From NCBI GenBank assembly GCA_023398165.1, contig JAEWSQ010000025.1:62001-126000 (forward strand): a DNA stretch of 64,000 nt, in the 5' to 3' direction. The translations under genes were made by a program, and so were the position numbers. Origin of the DNA: Spirochaetota bacterium (GTDB lineage Bacteria; Spirochaetota; Spirochaetia; Treponematales; Treponemataceae). Below, piece by piece: positions 52,319 through 59,758 of this stretch. Under the pieces are notes generated by a model that did not search any database, was not told the DNA's origin, and saw only the letters and a list, made by a program, of their open reading frames with translations. The first letter of the stretch is position 1. Each line of letters begins with the position of its first letter.

Positions 52319-53296
52319 TTATTCCTTTTTTTCTATCATCCAGCAGCGGTGAATTTTCTTATTTCTAAAATCTTCAGGAATCGTCTGATCTGTTATATCG
52401 GTTATTGTTGAGGTAAAATTAAAAAGGGAAGGATCAAAGTGCAGCTTCCTGCTGTTTGTTGAAAAAAACAGCTTTCCGCCGGAATTGAGGATTGAAAAGC
52501 ATTCATTAACAAGGTTAGGATAATCTCTGTTTATATCTAAAACATTCATTGTGCGTTTAGAATTTGAGAAAGTTGGAGGATCGAGTATTATTATATCGTA
52601 TGTCTTCTCAGTTTTCTCCAGGTATGTTAAAACATCCTGCTGAATAAAGGAGTACTTACTTTCATCTGGCGGAAAACCGTTTATTTTCATATTCTCCTCC
52701 GCCCAGGAAAGGTAAGTCTTAGATAAATCCACTGAATCAACCCCTGAGGCTTTCCCCTGAGCTGCATAGACAGAAAAAGATCCGGTATAGCAAAATAAAT
52801 TTAATACTTTTTTATGCAGTGATATAGTGCGGATCATTTGCCTTAACGGTCTGTGATCAAAAAAGAGTCCTGTATCAAGATAATCGGTCAAGTTAACCAG
52901 AAATTTTTGTCCTTGTTCTTGAACTACAATTTTAAAAGTCTCATCAGACTGTTTTTCATACTGATCATCACCCTTCATTCTTTTTCTTGTTTTAATAAAT
53001 ACATCAGAAGGTTCAGTTAAAAATACTCTTATGCAGGCGGTTTTCATATGAGCAAGCCATACTTCTTCTTCGGACTGGTCTTTTTCATAAGGACGTTCAT
53101 AGAGAGAAATATGAATAAATATTCGTGCAGTATTGATTTCTTCGTAAAGATCAACCGCTATAGGAATTTCAGGAATGTCTTTGTCATATACACGGTAGCA
53201 GCTTACCCCGTTTCTTTTTGCCCACTTTTTTAAATGTTTATACCGTTTTATAAGGCGGTTTTCAAGCAGCTGTGACTGATATTCATCCCTTGTCAT
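52319..53296 (-). CDS. SAM-dependent rRNA methyltransferase (RlmK/RlmI type)
   Basis: A 325-residue methyltransferase of the group that modifies 23S rRNA. The SAM-binding motif is LNLFCYTGSFSVYAAQGKAS, followed by VDSVDLSKTYLSWAEENMKI and the catalytic-type motif DIIILDPPTFSNSKR. The N-terminal 120 residues match the RlmK half of the E. coli RlmKL fusion rather than RlmI, since no PUA domain is present. m7G modification is therefore the better guess. It overlaps the rex gene by 4 bases (ATGA), so it is made with the redox regulator. Confidence 0.85.
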   Translation of the reverse strand: MTRDEYQSQLLENRLIKRYKHLKKWAKRNGVSCYRVYDKDIPEIPIAVDLYEEINTARIFIHISLYERPYEKDQSEEEVWLAHMKTACIRVFLTEPSDVFIKTRKRMKGDDQYEKQSDETFKIVVQEQGQKFLVNLTDYLDTGLFFDHRPLRQMIRTISLHKKVLNLFCYTGSFSVYAAQGKASGVDSVDLSKTYLSWAEENMKINGFPPDESKYSFIQQDVLTYLEKTEKTYDIIILDPPTFSNSKRTMNVLDINRDYPNLVNECFSILNSGGKLFFSTNSRKLHFDPSLFNFTSTITDITDQTIPEDFRNKKIHRCWMIEKKE

Positions 53297-53943
53297 TCAA
53301 GAATCCGCTTGGGTTTATCAGCATCCATTTTAACACAGAGTAATGCATAGCCAGATGTTAAGTCCTCACGCTGTGAAACAACATCGTCAGGAAGATTCAA
53401 TTTTACATTAGTGAAATTCCAAATTGCCTTAATACCTGCTTCGACAACCCTGTCGGCCGTCTCTTGTGCAAATGCAGAGGGAACGGTAAGAACTGCTATT
53501 GAAGCACCGAGGTTTTTTACCTGATTTTTAAGAGTTTCCATTGAAAACACCGGAACTCCGTGAATTTTATTACCGATTTTTTTTGCATCAGAATCAAATG
53601 CGCCGACAAAATTAAGACCATGAAGCTGGAACTCCTGGTATCCGGTCAATGCTGTTGCAAGATTACCGGCTCCCACAATAACCGCATTTTTTGCTGAATC
53701 CCATCCTAGAAAATGTTCTATAGCCGCAATTAAAGGGATTACAGGATACCCCCGTTTCGGTTTTCCAATGATTCCGGTTATAGTCAGATCTTTACGTACT
53801 TGAATAGGTTCAAGATGCAGTTCCTGAGCAATAACTGTTCCTGAAATAAACTCGTATCCGTCTTTTTGAGCCTGCCGTATAATATGCAGGTAAGATGGAA
53901 GCCTTCTTATTGAAGGAGCTGCAGGTACTTTCTCATTAATCAT
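53293..53943 (-). CDS. rex: Redox-sensing transcriptional repressor Rex
   Basis: Rex senses the NADH/NAD+ ratio and represses fermentation and respiration genes. The 216-residue protein has an N-terminal winged helix (SIRRLPSYLHIIRQAQKDGY, with HLEPIQVRKDLTITG as recognition region) and a Rossmann domain with AVIVGAGNLATALTGYQEF for NADH, and a C-terminal swapped helix region. The length is normal. I searched by eye for an adjacent Rex operator (TTGTGAA-n4-TTCACAA type) and found none in this neighbourhood. Confidence 0.94.
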   Translation of the reverse strand: MINEKVPAAPSIRRLPSYLHIIRQAQKDGYEFISGTVIAQELHLEPIQVRKDLTITGIIGKPKRGYPVIPLIAAIEHFLGWDSAKNAVIVGAGNLATALTGYQEFQLHGLNFVGAFDSDAKKIGNKIHGVPVFSMETLKNQVKNLGASIAVLTVPSAFAQETADRVVEAGIKAIWNFTNVKLNLPDDVVSQREDLTSGYALLCVKMDADKPKRILE

Positions 53944-53961
53944 TGTTTCTCCGCGGTATTA

Positions 53962-54999
53962 TTACATACCGTACATAATTTTTTCAGCAAGCAAAGGTGC
54001 AAGCTGTTCAGTCCGGACAGAAGTCAAGGCGCTTTGTTCATTCTTTCCGCTGCCTGCTGCTTCAACACTCGTTGAGAACAGTATGGCATCAGTTTTCATA
54101 TCTATACATGAAATTTCTGCAATAAGTTTTACGGTAACCGTTTTATCCTCATTTTCAAACGGCGGTTCTGCATACTTAACGGTACCAATAATAAAATATG
54201 ACGTAATAGAGCCGAACAGGTCTTTTGCTGATTTTAAAAGAACATCTAAATTTCCTGAAGCAACTTCTTTATAGAATTCAGCATTTCCAATCCTGGTGAA
54301 CCCGTTGCGTATGAGACTGCCTAAGACAGCAGATGAACTTAATCCATTACTCAGGATTGGATTTCCTTCTTTATCGTAATCAACGATGCAGATAGATCCG
54401 CCGGATGCAGTTAAATTTGTTTTTACAAGATAGGGAATTTTTAATGAGATTCTATTTGCAATTGAAGAAAGTTCAGGATACTGTTCAGAAGGAGACGGAT
54501 AAAATGATATGACAGAATTGCATGAAAAATTTGCAGGCGGACTTATAAACTCCAGTATTCCTTGATCATTGGTAAGCATTTCCATCTTCGAGAATTGGAC
54601 AATTCCATAAGAAATGCTTCCCGGGTACTCAACTGTTACAGGAACTTGAGAGGCAGGAAGAGAATTAGTATAGGAAACCTGTATACTGAAAGGTTTTTTA
54701 AAAGAGGTTCCTTTCACAGAAGGAGGCGGCAGAACCAGAGGCTTCATTACCAGTGAGGATGTAAGCTCCTCATATGCTTGAATACTCTGCTGTTTCAAGT
54801 CTTCATCTTTCTGCATAGTTTCAGCTGTATCACGGGTATTTTCAGAAGAAGCCTGCTCAGAAGACTCCTGAAAAAAAGAGGATGAATTTTCTCCGGTTTG
54901 GGGCTGTTGAGAAAGAGAAGGAGACGCCGATGAGCAGGAAGTAAAAATTAATAGATAGAGAAGTATAATACATAATAATTGAATTTTTGCTGCTTTCAT
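53962..54999 (-). CDS. Lipoprotein of unknown function
   Basis: A 345-residue protein with a lipoprotein signal: a hydrophobic stretch and the lipobox ending TSC (LLYLLIFTSCSS). It is followed by a Ser/Gln-rich linker, a region of beta-type sequence (VTVEYPGSISYGIVQ) and a C-terminal part (about 200-345) with the look of CsgG/LpoB-type folds (SSSAVLGSLIRNGFTRIG; EQSALTSVRTEQLAPLLAEK). That match is weak. The ATG at 54999 is preceded by GGGGG 11 bases upstream; an in-frame TTG at 55017 lies over that site. It is 18 bases upstream of rex, so may be transcribed with it. Confidence 0.72.
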   Translation of the reverse strand: MKAAKIQLLCIILLYLLIFTSCSSASPSLSQQPQTGENSSSFFQESSEQASSENTRDTAETMQKDEDLKQQSIQAYEELTSSLVMKPLVLPPPSVKGTSFKKPFSIQVSYTNSLPASQVPVTVEYPGSISYGIVQFSKMEMLTNDQGILEFISPPANFSCNSVISFYPSPSEQYPELSSIANRISLKIPYLVKTNLTASGGSICIVDYDKEGNPILSNGLSSSAVLGSLIRNGFTRIGNAEFYKEVASGNLDVLLKSAKDLFGSITSYFIIGTVKYAEPPFENEDKTVTVKLIAEISCIDMKTDAILFSTSVEAAGSGKNEQSALTSVRTEQLAPLLAEKIMYGM

Positions 55000-55082
55000 T
55001 TTTTTAATATCCCCCAATTAGCTATTTTATTATAGAAATCCTTTTTTTTCAATATAAACAATAAATAAACAATAATATATAT

Positions 55083-55113
55083 TGAAAATTACAATGTGTA
55101 AGTATATTATAAT
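55083..55113 (+). promoter_or_regulatory. Promoter of alr, on the start codon
   Basis: TATAAT (55108-55113) with TTGAAA (55083-55088) 19 bases upstream. The ATG at 55119 begins 5 bases after the -10, so the transcript probably begins at or near the start codon; no ribosome site is seen. Confidence 0.55.
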
Positions 55114-55118
55114 GGCAA

Positions 55119-56258
55119 ATGAAAACAAAAACTGCAAACATTTACCTAAATAATTTTAGACATAACATACGCGCTGTCCGATCGTTATATTCAAAGGATG
55201 TTAACATATGTATTCCTGTAAAAGCCCAGGCTTACGGACATGGGGCTGTAAGGATGGCTTATGAAGCGCTTGAGGAAGGCGTACAATACCTTGCGGTTGC
55301 AACAGTCGACGAAGGTGTACAGCTCAGGAAGGAGGGTATTCCCTGTCCCATTTTAGTTCTCAGTCTGCTTGATGATTCAGAAATCGATGCTCTTGTTTCT
55401 TTCAGACTTTCAGGTCTTGTCCACTCAATAGACTACTGTAAGAAAATTGCAGAAAAAGCCGCAGAGCTGAAAACTGAAGCTTTTGTTCATATAAAAATTG
55501 ATACCGGAATGTCTCGAATAGGCTGTAAGCCGGAACTAGCGCTGCTTCTTGCCCGGTTTATTCATTCTTGCAGTAATCTTGTATTACAGGGTATGTGTAC
55601 TCATTTAAGTGTTTCGGATTCTCTCCTTGAGAATGATATCGCCTTTACAAAAAAGCAAATTGCTCTTTTTAAGCAGACAGTCTTAGCCATACAGGACTGC
55701 GGTATAAATACAGGGCTCATTCATTGTTCAAATTCAGGCGCTGTATTTCTTCATCCGGAAGCCTGTTTTGATATGATAAGACCTGGTATAGCCGTATACG
55801 GCTACTTTCCCGATCGTTCAATTGCTGAATATATGGCCCGTACCTATCCTTCCTTTGAAGGTTTAAAACCTGTGATGGAAGTATGTTCAAAAATTGAGCA
55901 GATTAAGACAATTAATGAGGGGCAGGAAGTCTCGTACGGCAGAACATGGAAAGCGGAAAAGAAAACAAGAATTGCAACAATTCCTTTGGGTTATGCCGAC
56001 GGCCTTTGGCGCCGGTTTTCCCCGGGAGTGCTACTATCAATTAAAGGGAAAAAATATCCTATTGTCGGACGTATATGTATGGATCAGTGTATGGCGGATA
56101 TTGGAGAAAGTTCTGATATTAAGGAAGGCGACACCGTAATATTTTTCGGGCCGGGAGAAGGGAGCATGACAGCAGATGACTTTGCTCAAGTAGCAGGAAC
56201 AATTTCTTATGAAGTTTTATGCGCAGTAGGGCAGAGGGTTGTACGGAATTATATTTGA
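55119..56258 (+). CDS. alr: Alanine racemase
   Basis: A PLP enzyme that makes D-alanine for peptidoglycan. The 379-residue protein has PLP-binding Lys35 in PVKAQAYGHGAVRMAYEAL (the usual D/N after KA is Gln here), the barrel segments VHIKIDTGMSRIGCKPE and IHCSNSGAVFLHPEACFDMI, RPGIAVYG, and the C-terminal domain with the catalytic Tyr in EVSYGRTW and GRICMDQCMADIG. The length is normal. It appears to be leaderless (see promoter). It is followed by the ferritin-VIT1 gene after 38 bases. Confidence 0.95.
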   Translation: MKTKTANIYLNNFRHNIRAVRSLYSKDVNICIPVKAQAYGHGAVRMAYEALEEGVQYLAVATVDEGVQLRKEGIPCPILVLSLLDDSEIDALVSFRLSGLVHSIDYCKKIAEKAAELKTEAFVHIKIDTGMSRIGCKPELALLLARFIHSCSNLVLQGMCTHLSVSDSLLENDIAFTKKQIALFKQTVLAIQDCGINTGLIHCSNSGAVFLHPEACFDMIRPGIAVYGYFPDRSIAEYMARTYPSFEGLKPVMEVCSKIEQIKTINEGQEVSYGRTWKAEKKTRIATIPLGYADGLWRRFSPGVLLSIKGKKYPIVGRICMDQCMADIGESSDIKEGDTVIFFGPGEGSMTADDFAQVAGTISYEVLCAVGQRVVRNYI

Positions 56259-56296
56259 TAGTATAGAATTAGAGTATAATACATAAGGGAGGCTGT

Positions 56297-57172
56297 ATGA
56301 GTTTAATTGAAAGAACGCGAAAAATACTTCTTACAATGCAGAAGGGTGAGATAACTGAATATTATATATATTCAAAGATTGCTTCTTTTGTTAAAGATCA
56401 AAAAAATCATGATATATTGATTAAAATTGGGGAAGAGGAAAAAGTACATGCGGGTATATGGATGAACCTGACCGGTGTGGAAGTAAAACCTGATACATTA
56501 CGAATTTTTTTCTTTACAATACTTGCGCGTATATTCGGTTATACCTTTGCTTTAAAGCTGATGGAAAAAGGGGAAGACAACGCCTCCTCGTTATATGAAC
56601 AAATAGCCGGTGAAGTAAGCGATGCAAAAAAAATTGCACAAGACGAGCAGCGGCACGAACAGCAGCTTTTAGGTATGCTTGACGAGGAAAGACTGCAATA
56701 TGTCGGTTCTATGGTTCTCGGTTTAAGCGATGCACTCGTAGAATTAACCGGAACGCTTGCAGGACTTACTTTTGCATTACAGGATAACAGACTCGTTGCA
56801 TTATCAGGATTAATAACAGGAATATCTGCGACCCTTTCAATGGCATCAAGTGAATACTTATCAGCCCGGTCAGATGGGCATCCGAATCCTTTAAAGTCCT
56901 GCCTATATACAGGCAGCATATACTTGCTTACCGTTGCCTTTTTGGTTCTACCGTACCTGCTTTTGCCCAGGACTGCTTTTATGGGTGCGCTCGTGCTCTT
57001 ATTAAGCATTGTGGTAATAATTATTTTTATATTCACCTATTACATTTCGGTGGCAAAGGATCTGCCTTTCGGAAAAAGATTTATAGAAATGGCCGGAATT
57101 AGTTTAGTTGTTGCGGCAGTTTCCTTCGGTATAGGGTTACTGGTAAAACACTTTTTAGGAATTGAAATATAA
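56297..57172 (+). CDS. Ferritin-like/VIT1 family membrane iron transporter (MbfA-like)
   Basis: A 291-residue protein. Residues 1-130 are a ferritin-like helical bundle with spaced Glu/His residues (KGEITEYYIYSKIA; IGEEEKVHAGIWM; AQDEQRHEQQLLGML), as in rubrerythrin-type di-iron proteins. Residues 135-290 are a VIT1/CCC1 membrane domain with about five helices, beginning VLGLSDALVELTGTLAGLTF and containing MASSEYLSARSDG. The related MbfA of alpha-proteobacteria exports iron; the direction of transport here is an inference. The ribosome site is GGGAGG. Confidence 0.88.
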   Translation: MSLIERTRKILLTMQKGEITEYYIYSKIASFVKDQKNHDILIKIGEEEKVHAGIWMNLTGVEVKPDTLRIFFFTILARIFGYTFALKLMEKGEDNASSLYEQIAGEVSDAKKIAQDEQRHEQQLLGMLDEERLQYVGSMVLGLSDALVELTGTLAGLTFALQDNRLVALSGLITGISATLSMASSEYLSARSDGHPNPLKSCLYTGSIYLLTVAFLVLPYLLLPRTAFMGALVLLLSIVVIIIFIFTYYISVAKDLPFGKRFIEMAGISLVVAAVSFGIGLLVKHFLGIEI

Positions 57173-57179
57173 AAGCATA

Positions 57180-57209
57180 TTGACAGTGACATTATTTTAT
57201 TGATATAGT
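57180..57209 (+). promoter_or_regulatory. Promoter of tRNA-Leu, framed by an inverted repeat
   Basis: TTGACA (57180-57185), 18 bases, TATAGT (57204-57209). An exact 8-base inverted repeat, ACAGTGAC (57183-57190) and GTCACTGT (57208-57215), spans the -35 and -10 and may be an operator or fold in the DNA; its protein is unknown. Confidence 0.75.
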
Positions 57210-57222
57210 CACTGTACGTATT

Positions 57223-57306
57223 GCCCGGATGGTGGAATTGGTAGACACGCTAGTTTCAGGTACTAGAGCTCGAAAGGGTGTGCAAGTTCAAGTCTTGTTC
57301 CGGGCA
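57223..57306 (+). tRNA. tRNA-Leu (anticodon CAG)
   Basis: A class II tRNA of 84 bases. Acceptor stem GCCCGGA/TCCGGGC with discriminator A; D arm with TGGTGGAATTGGTAGACAC; anticodon arm CTAGT-TTCAGGT-ACTAG giving CAG; a long variable arm (GAGCTCGAAAGGGTGTG region); and the T arm with GTTCAAGTC. CCA is not encoded. It is flanked by its own promoter and terminator. Confidence 0.95.
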
Positions 57307-57311
57307 GATGA

Positions 57312-57340
57312 AAAAGAGTCCTTTTCAGGGCTCTTTTTTT
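57312..57340 (+). terminator. Intrinsic terminator of tRNA-Leu
   Basis: An AAGAGTCCT/AGGGCTCTT stem containing a G-T pair, followed by eight T. The stretch from here to 57497 holds no gene that I can support. Confidence 0.88.
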
Positions 57341-57497
57341 TATGTACTTTGGTTTACTCAAGCTGTATTTTTCCTGTGGCTTACTGTAACACTGATATAT
57401 GTCATATTTGATGGGGATAGTTTTATAAATCGTTGCAGGTATGAAACTGGTTTTGTAAATTGAGAAAAATCAGCAGCCAAGACTGTTTCTACACCCG

Positions 57498-57818
57498 TTA
57501 TAGAATTTTTATCAGTAAAGCAAGAATTCCGAATAACAACAGTATTGAAAAAATGTAGACCCATGAGGGCAGTGCATCATCATGCTGATTTTTGTACGGT
57601 TTTTTACTTTTTTCTGATGTGAATTTTTCTTCTCTTTTAACGGCATAACCGCATCTAGGGCATCCTTTTGTGAATTCTGTACCGGCTCCTATTTTTCCGC
57701 AATTCGGGCATTTTACAGATGCAAAAAAGCGGCCGCACTTTGGACAGAATTTAGCATTATGCTTAACTTCGGTATTGCAGTTTTCACAAAAAAATTTAGC
57801 ACTATTTTTTAAGGCCAT
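57498..57818 (-). CDS. Double zinc-ribbon protein with C-terminal membrane helix
   Basis: A 106-residue protein of unknown function. The N-terminal 65 residues contain four CxxC knuckles (CENC, CPKC, CPNC, CPRC), which build two zinc ribbons. A charged linker follows (EEKFTSEKSKKPYK) and then a C-terminal membrane helix (residues 85-104, SWVYIFSILLLFGILALLIK), so the ribbons face the cytoplasm if it is tail-anchored. Its start overlaps the end of the upstream gene by 10 bases. It is the last gene of a three-gene minus-strand operon. Confidence 0.82.
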   Translation of the reverse strand: MALKNSAKFFCENCNTEVKHNAKFCPKCGRFFASVKCPNCGKIGAGTEFTKGCPRCGYAVKREEKFTSEKSKKPYKNQHDDALPSWVYIFSILLLFGILALLIKIL

Positions 57819-58741
57819 TCTTGAATTTCCATACAGATATTACAATTCTTGAGTTCATTAATTTTTACTGATTTTTTATAAATTTTCCCGTCTTGTTTGA
57901 TACAGCAGTTAGGTATCATATCACCGGTCTTCATGTGCTCGAGGGCACTTATATTATCGCATATATATAAAATCGTATTTCCTTTGGTCAGCAGTACTTT
58001 GCCGGTTATCATGGACAATGTATGAGGATTACTGAACATTATTTTCAAACTATCTTCATGCACAGAAACCGGTTCTGAATTATGTATAGCAGTATTTCGG
58101 TCTGTAGAAAAACAGGTACCGGATTCAATGCCTTTTTTTTCTGCAGATACATCTATTATACCGGCTTGATTATTTTCTTCTTTGTGTTCAGCCTTCTTTT
58201 CCTCCCGGGAAAGGTGATTACTGTCTGAGCTCTCTGTTGCTGCATCTGAGGCTACAGGAATGTGATCCGCTGCCGATTTCTGAATAGAAACTGTTGTATC
58301 AGATGTACCGGCTGACTGATCCATCTGCTGTGAAGGAATTTTCTTATAATTAGCGGCTGTAAGGCGTAAAGGGTGATTCTTCTGTGTAAAAATACTGGAG
58401 AGCATTTGTCTGTCTTCAAATGAAGAAAAATCTTTTATTACTCCTTTAACACCGAGCCACTTAGCCTTTCGAATCTCATTTTCTCCCATAACGTCGGATG
58501 AAAAGAGATATATATGAGGCAGTTTGGCAGGGAAAGTACTGTTAATGAATTGTACAAGGGTTTTCCAATGTCTCGGATAGTCCATCGCACTAATAATAAT
58601 AATCTGGGGATCTATTTCTTCCAGATTGTCGAGAGCTTTCATGAGCCAGCGGTATTTGATCACATCACAGTGTTGCTCAAGGAGAAAATTCTGTGATGCT
58701 AGTAATACCGATTCAGATTCTGCGACAATTAAGGCTTTCAT
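57809..58741 (-). CDS. Degenerate receiver-domain protein with PilZ-like C-terminus
   Basis: A 310-residue protein. Residues 1-118 have the receiver fold (MKALIVAESESVLLASQNFL), but the phospho-accepting Asp is missing: the equivalent strand reads QIIIISAMDYPRHW, with Ser at that place, so it cannot be a normal phosphorelay partner. A long Ser/Glu/Lys-rich linker covers 125-225. The last 85 residues (LKIMFSNPHTLSMITGKVLL; YICDNISALEHMKTGDMIPN) resemble a PilZ-type beta barrel, but the c-di-GMP motif RxxxR is not present. It overlaps the upstream gene by 4 bases (ATGA). Confidence 0.68.
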   Translation of the reverse strand: MKALIVAESESVLLASQNFLLEQHCDVIKYRWLMKALDNLEEIDPQIIIISAMDYPRHWKTLVQFINSTFPAKLPHIYLFSSDVMGENEIRKAKWLGVKGVIKDFSSFEDRQMLSSIFTQKNHPLRLTAANYKKIPSQQMDQSAGTSDTTVSIQKSAADHIPVASDAATESSDSNHLSREEKKAEHKEENNQAGIIDVSAEKKGIESGTCFSTDRNTAIHNSEPVSVHEDSLKIMFSNPHTLSMITGKVLLTKGNTILYICDNISALEHMKTGDMIPNCCIKQDGKIYKKSVKINELKNCNICMEIQEWP

Positions 58742-59721
58742 TCCGTCCCCAAATTCTCGACCGTAAAATCATAAATGCGCCATATTCCGTCGCGCTGACG
58801 AACATAATAGGTATATCGTTTTTTTTCTTTAAATGTATCATATTTGAACCATTCAATAACCGTAACCGAACCTTCAGTTTGGGAATATAATGTTTTCTCT
58901 ATGAAAAAACTTTCCGGTATAGATACTATTGCAGTATCAATTTTTTCCTGCATAAGGTCTAATTTATAGGTTTCTATCATTTTAAGCCGCTCAATATCTG
59001 ATAGAGAGGTATATTTAATTTTTCTGGAACGGTCTCTCATTACCATCTCTTCTATATCCATATAGAGAAAATATTGATCCCAAAGACTTTTCTGACGGGC
59101 AATAATGGTCTGCTCAACTACTTTGTCAGGAGAAATAGCTTCCGGCTTTAAAACCTGGGCGCTGATTGAGGTACTTGGAATTTTTGAGGATGCAGAGACA
59201 ACTGGAAGCGGTTTTACATCAAGCGTTAACCTGTTTGAAAGAAGAACGGCATTTTTGGTTTTATATAGTTCAGGATAAAACTGAATTTCCAGATAATAAA
59301 TAGAAGGATCACTTATCTGTACGTAATCTTTAATGTTTTCCACAAAGGAATATTCTTCGCCGCTTTCTATTGCTATTTCACGGAAGTACACCGTCTGATT
59401 TGTCGTCCTTTTTCTTATGATCGTATCTGTATAGGGAAGTTTTTCATTTTTAACACTGTAGGCCGCTGCATCGATGCTGAATACTCTGTCATCCGCAAGT
59501 TTAAACCGCAGTGTATCTGATCCTCTGTTTGCGATCGTTATATGAACAAATACCGGGTTGTCTATAGAATTACCCGTGTAATAAATGGATTTATTATAAA
59601 ACTTGATAGAGACTTGAGCCTTCGAAAAATCCGGCAAAGTGCTGCTCTGAGCTGCACAAGGCATAAAGCTCTGTGCAAAAAAACTAAAAATAGTTATAAT
59701 AACAACAAGAATTCGTTTCAC
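58738..59721 (-). CDS. Exported protein of unknown function
   Basis: A 327-residue protein with a signal sequence (RILVVIITIFSFFAQSFMPC; probable cleavage after CAA, before QSSTLP). Residues 35-170 have an immunoglobulin-like beta pattern (PVFVHITIANRGSDTLRFKL), and the C-terminal 100 residues contain VTVIEWFKYDTFKEKKRYTY and DGIWRIYDFTVENLG, which recall NTF2-like or SnoaL-type folds. I do not recognise the family. It is the first gene of the three-gene operon, divergent from mfd by 37 bases. Confidence 0.7.
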   Translation of the reverse strand: MKRILVVIITIFSFFAQSFMPCAAQSSTLPDFSKAQVSIKFYNKSIYYTGNSIDNPVFVHITIANRGSDTLRFKLADDRVFSIDAAAYSVKNEKLPYTDTIIRKRTTNQTVYFREIAIESGEEYSFVENIKDYVQISDPSIYYLEIQFYPELYKTKNAVLLSNRLTLDVKPLPVVSASSKIPSTSISAQVLKPEAISPDKVVEQTIIARQKSLWDQYFLYMDIEEMVMRDRSRKIKYTSLSDIERLKMIETYKLDLMQEKIDTAIVSIPESFFIEKTLYSQTEGSVTVIEWFKYDTFKEKKRYTYYVRQRDGIWRIYDFTVENLGTE

Positions 59722-59758
59722 TATCGGTTCTCCATATACTTACTATCGGACAATTTTA

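Noticed and set aside
57341..57497. Possible small gene between the tRNA-Leu terminator and the zinc-ribbon gene
   Set aside because: Only short frames without ribosome sites are present on either strand.
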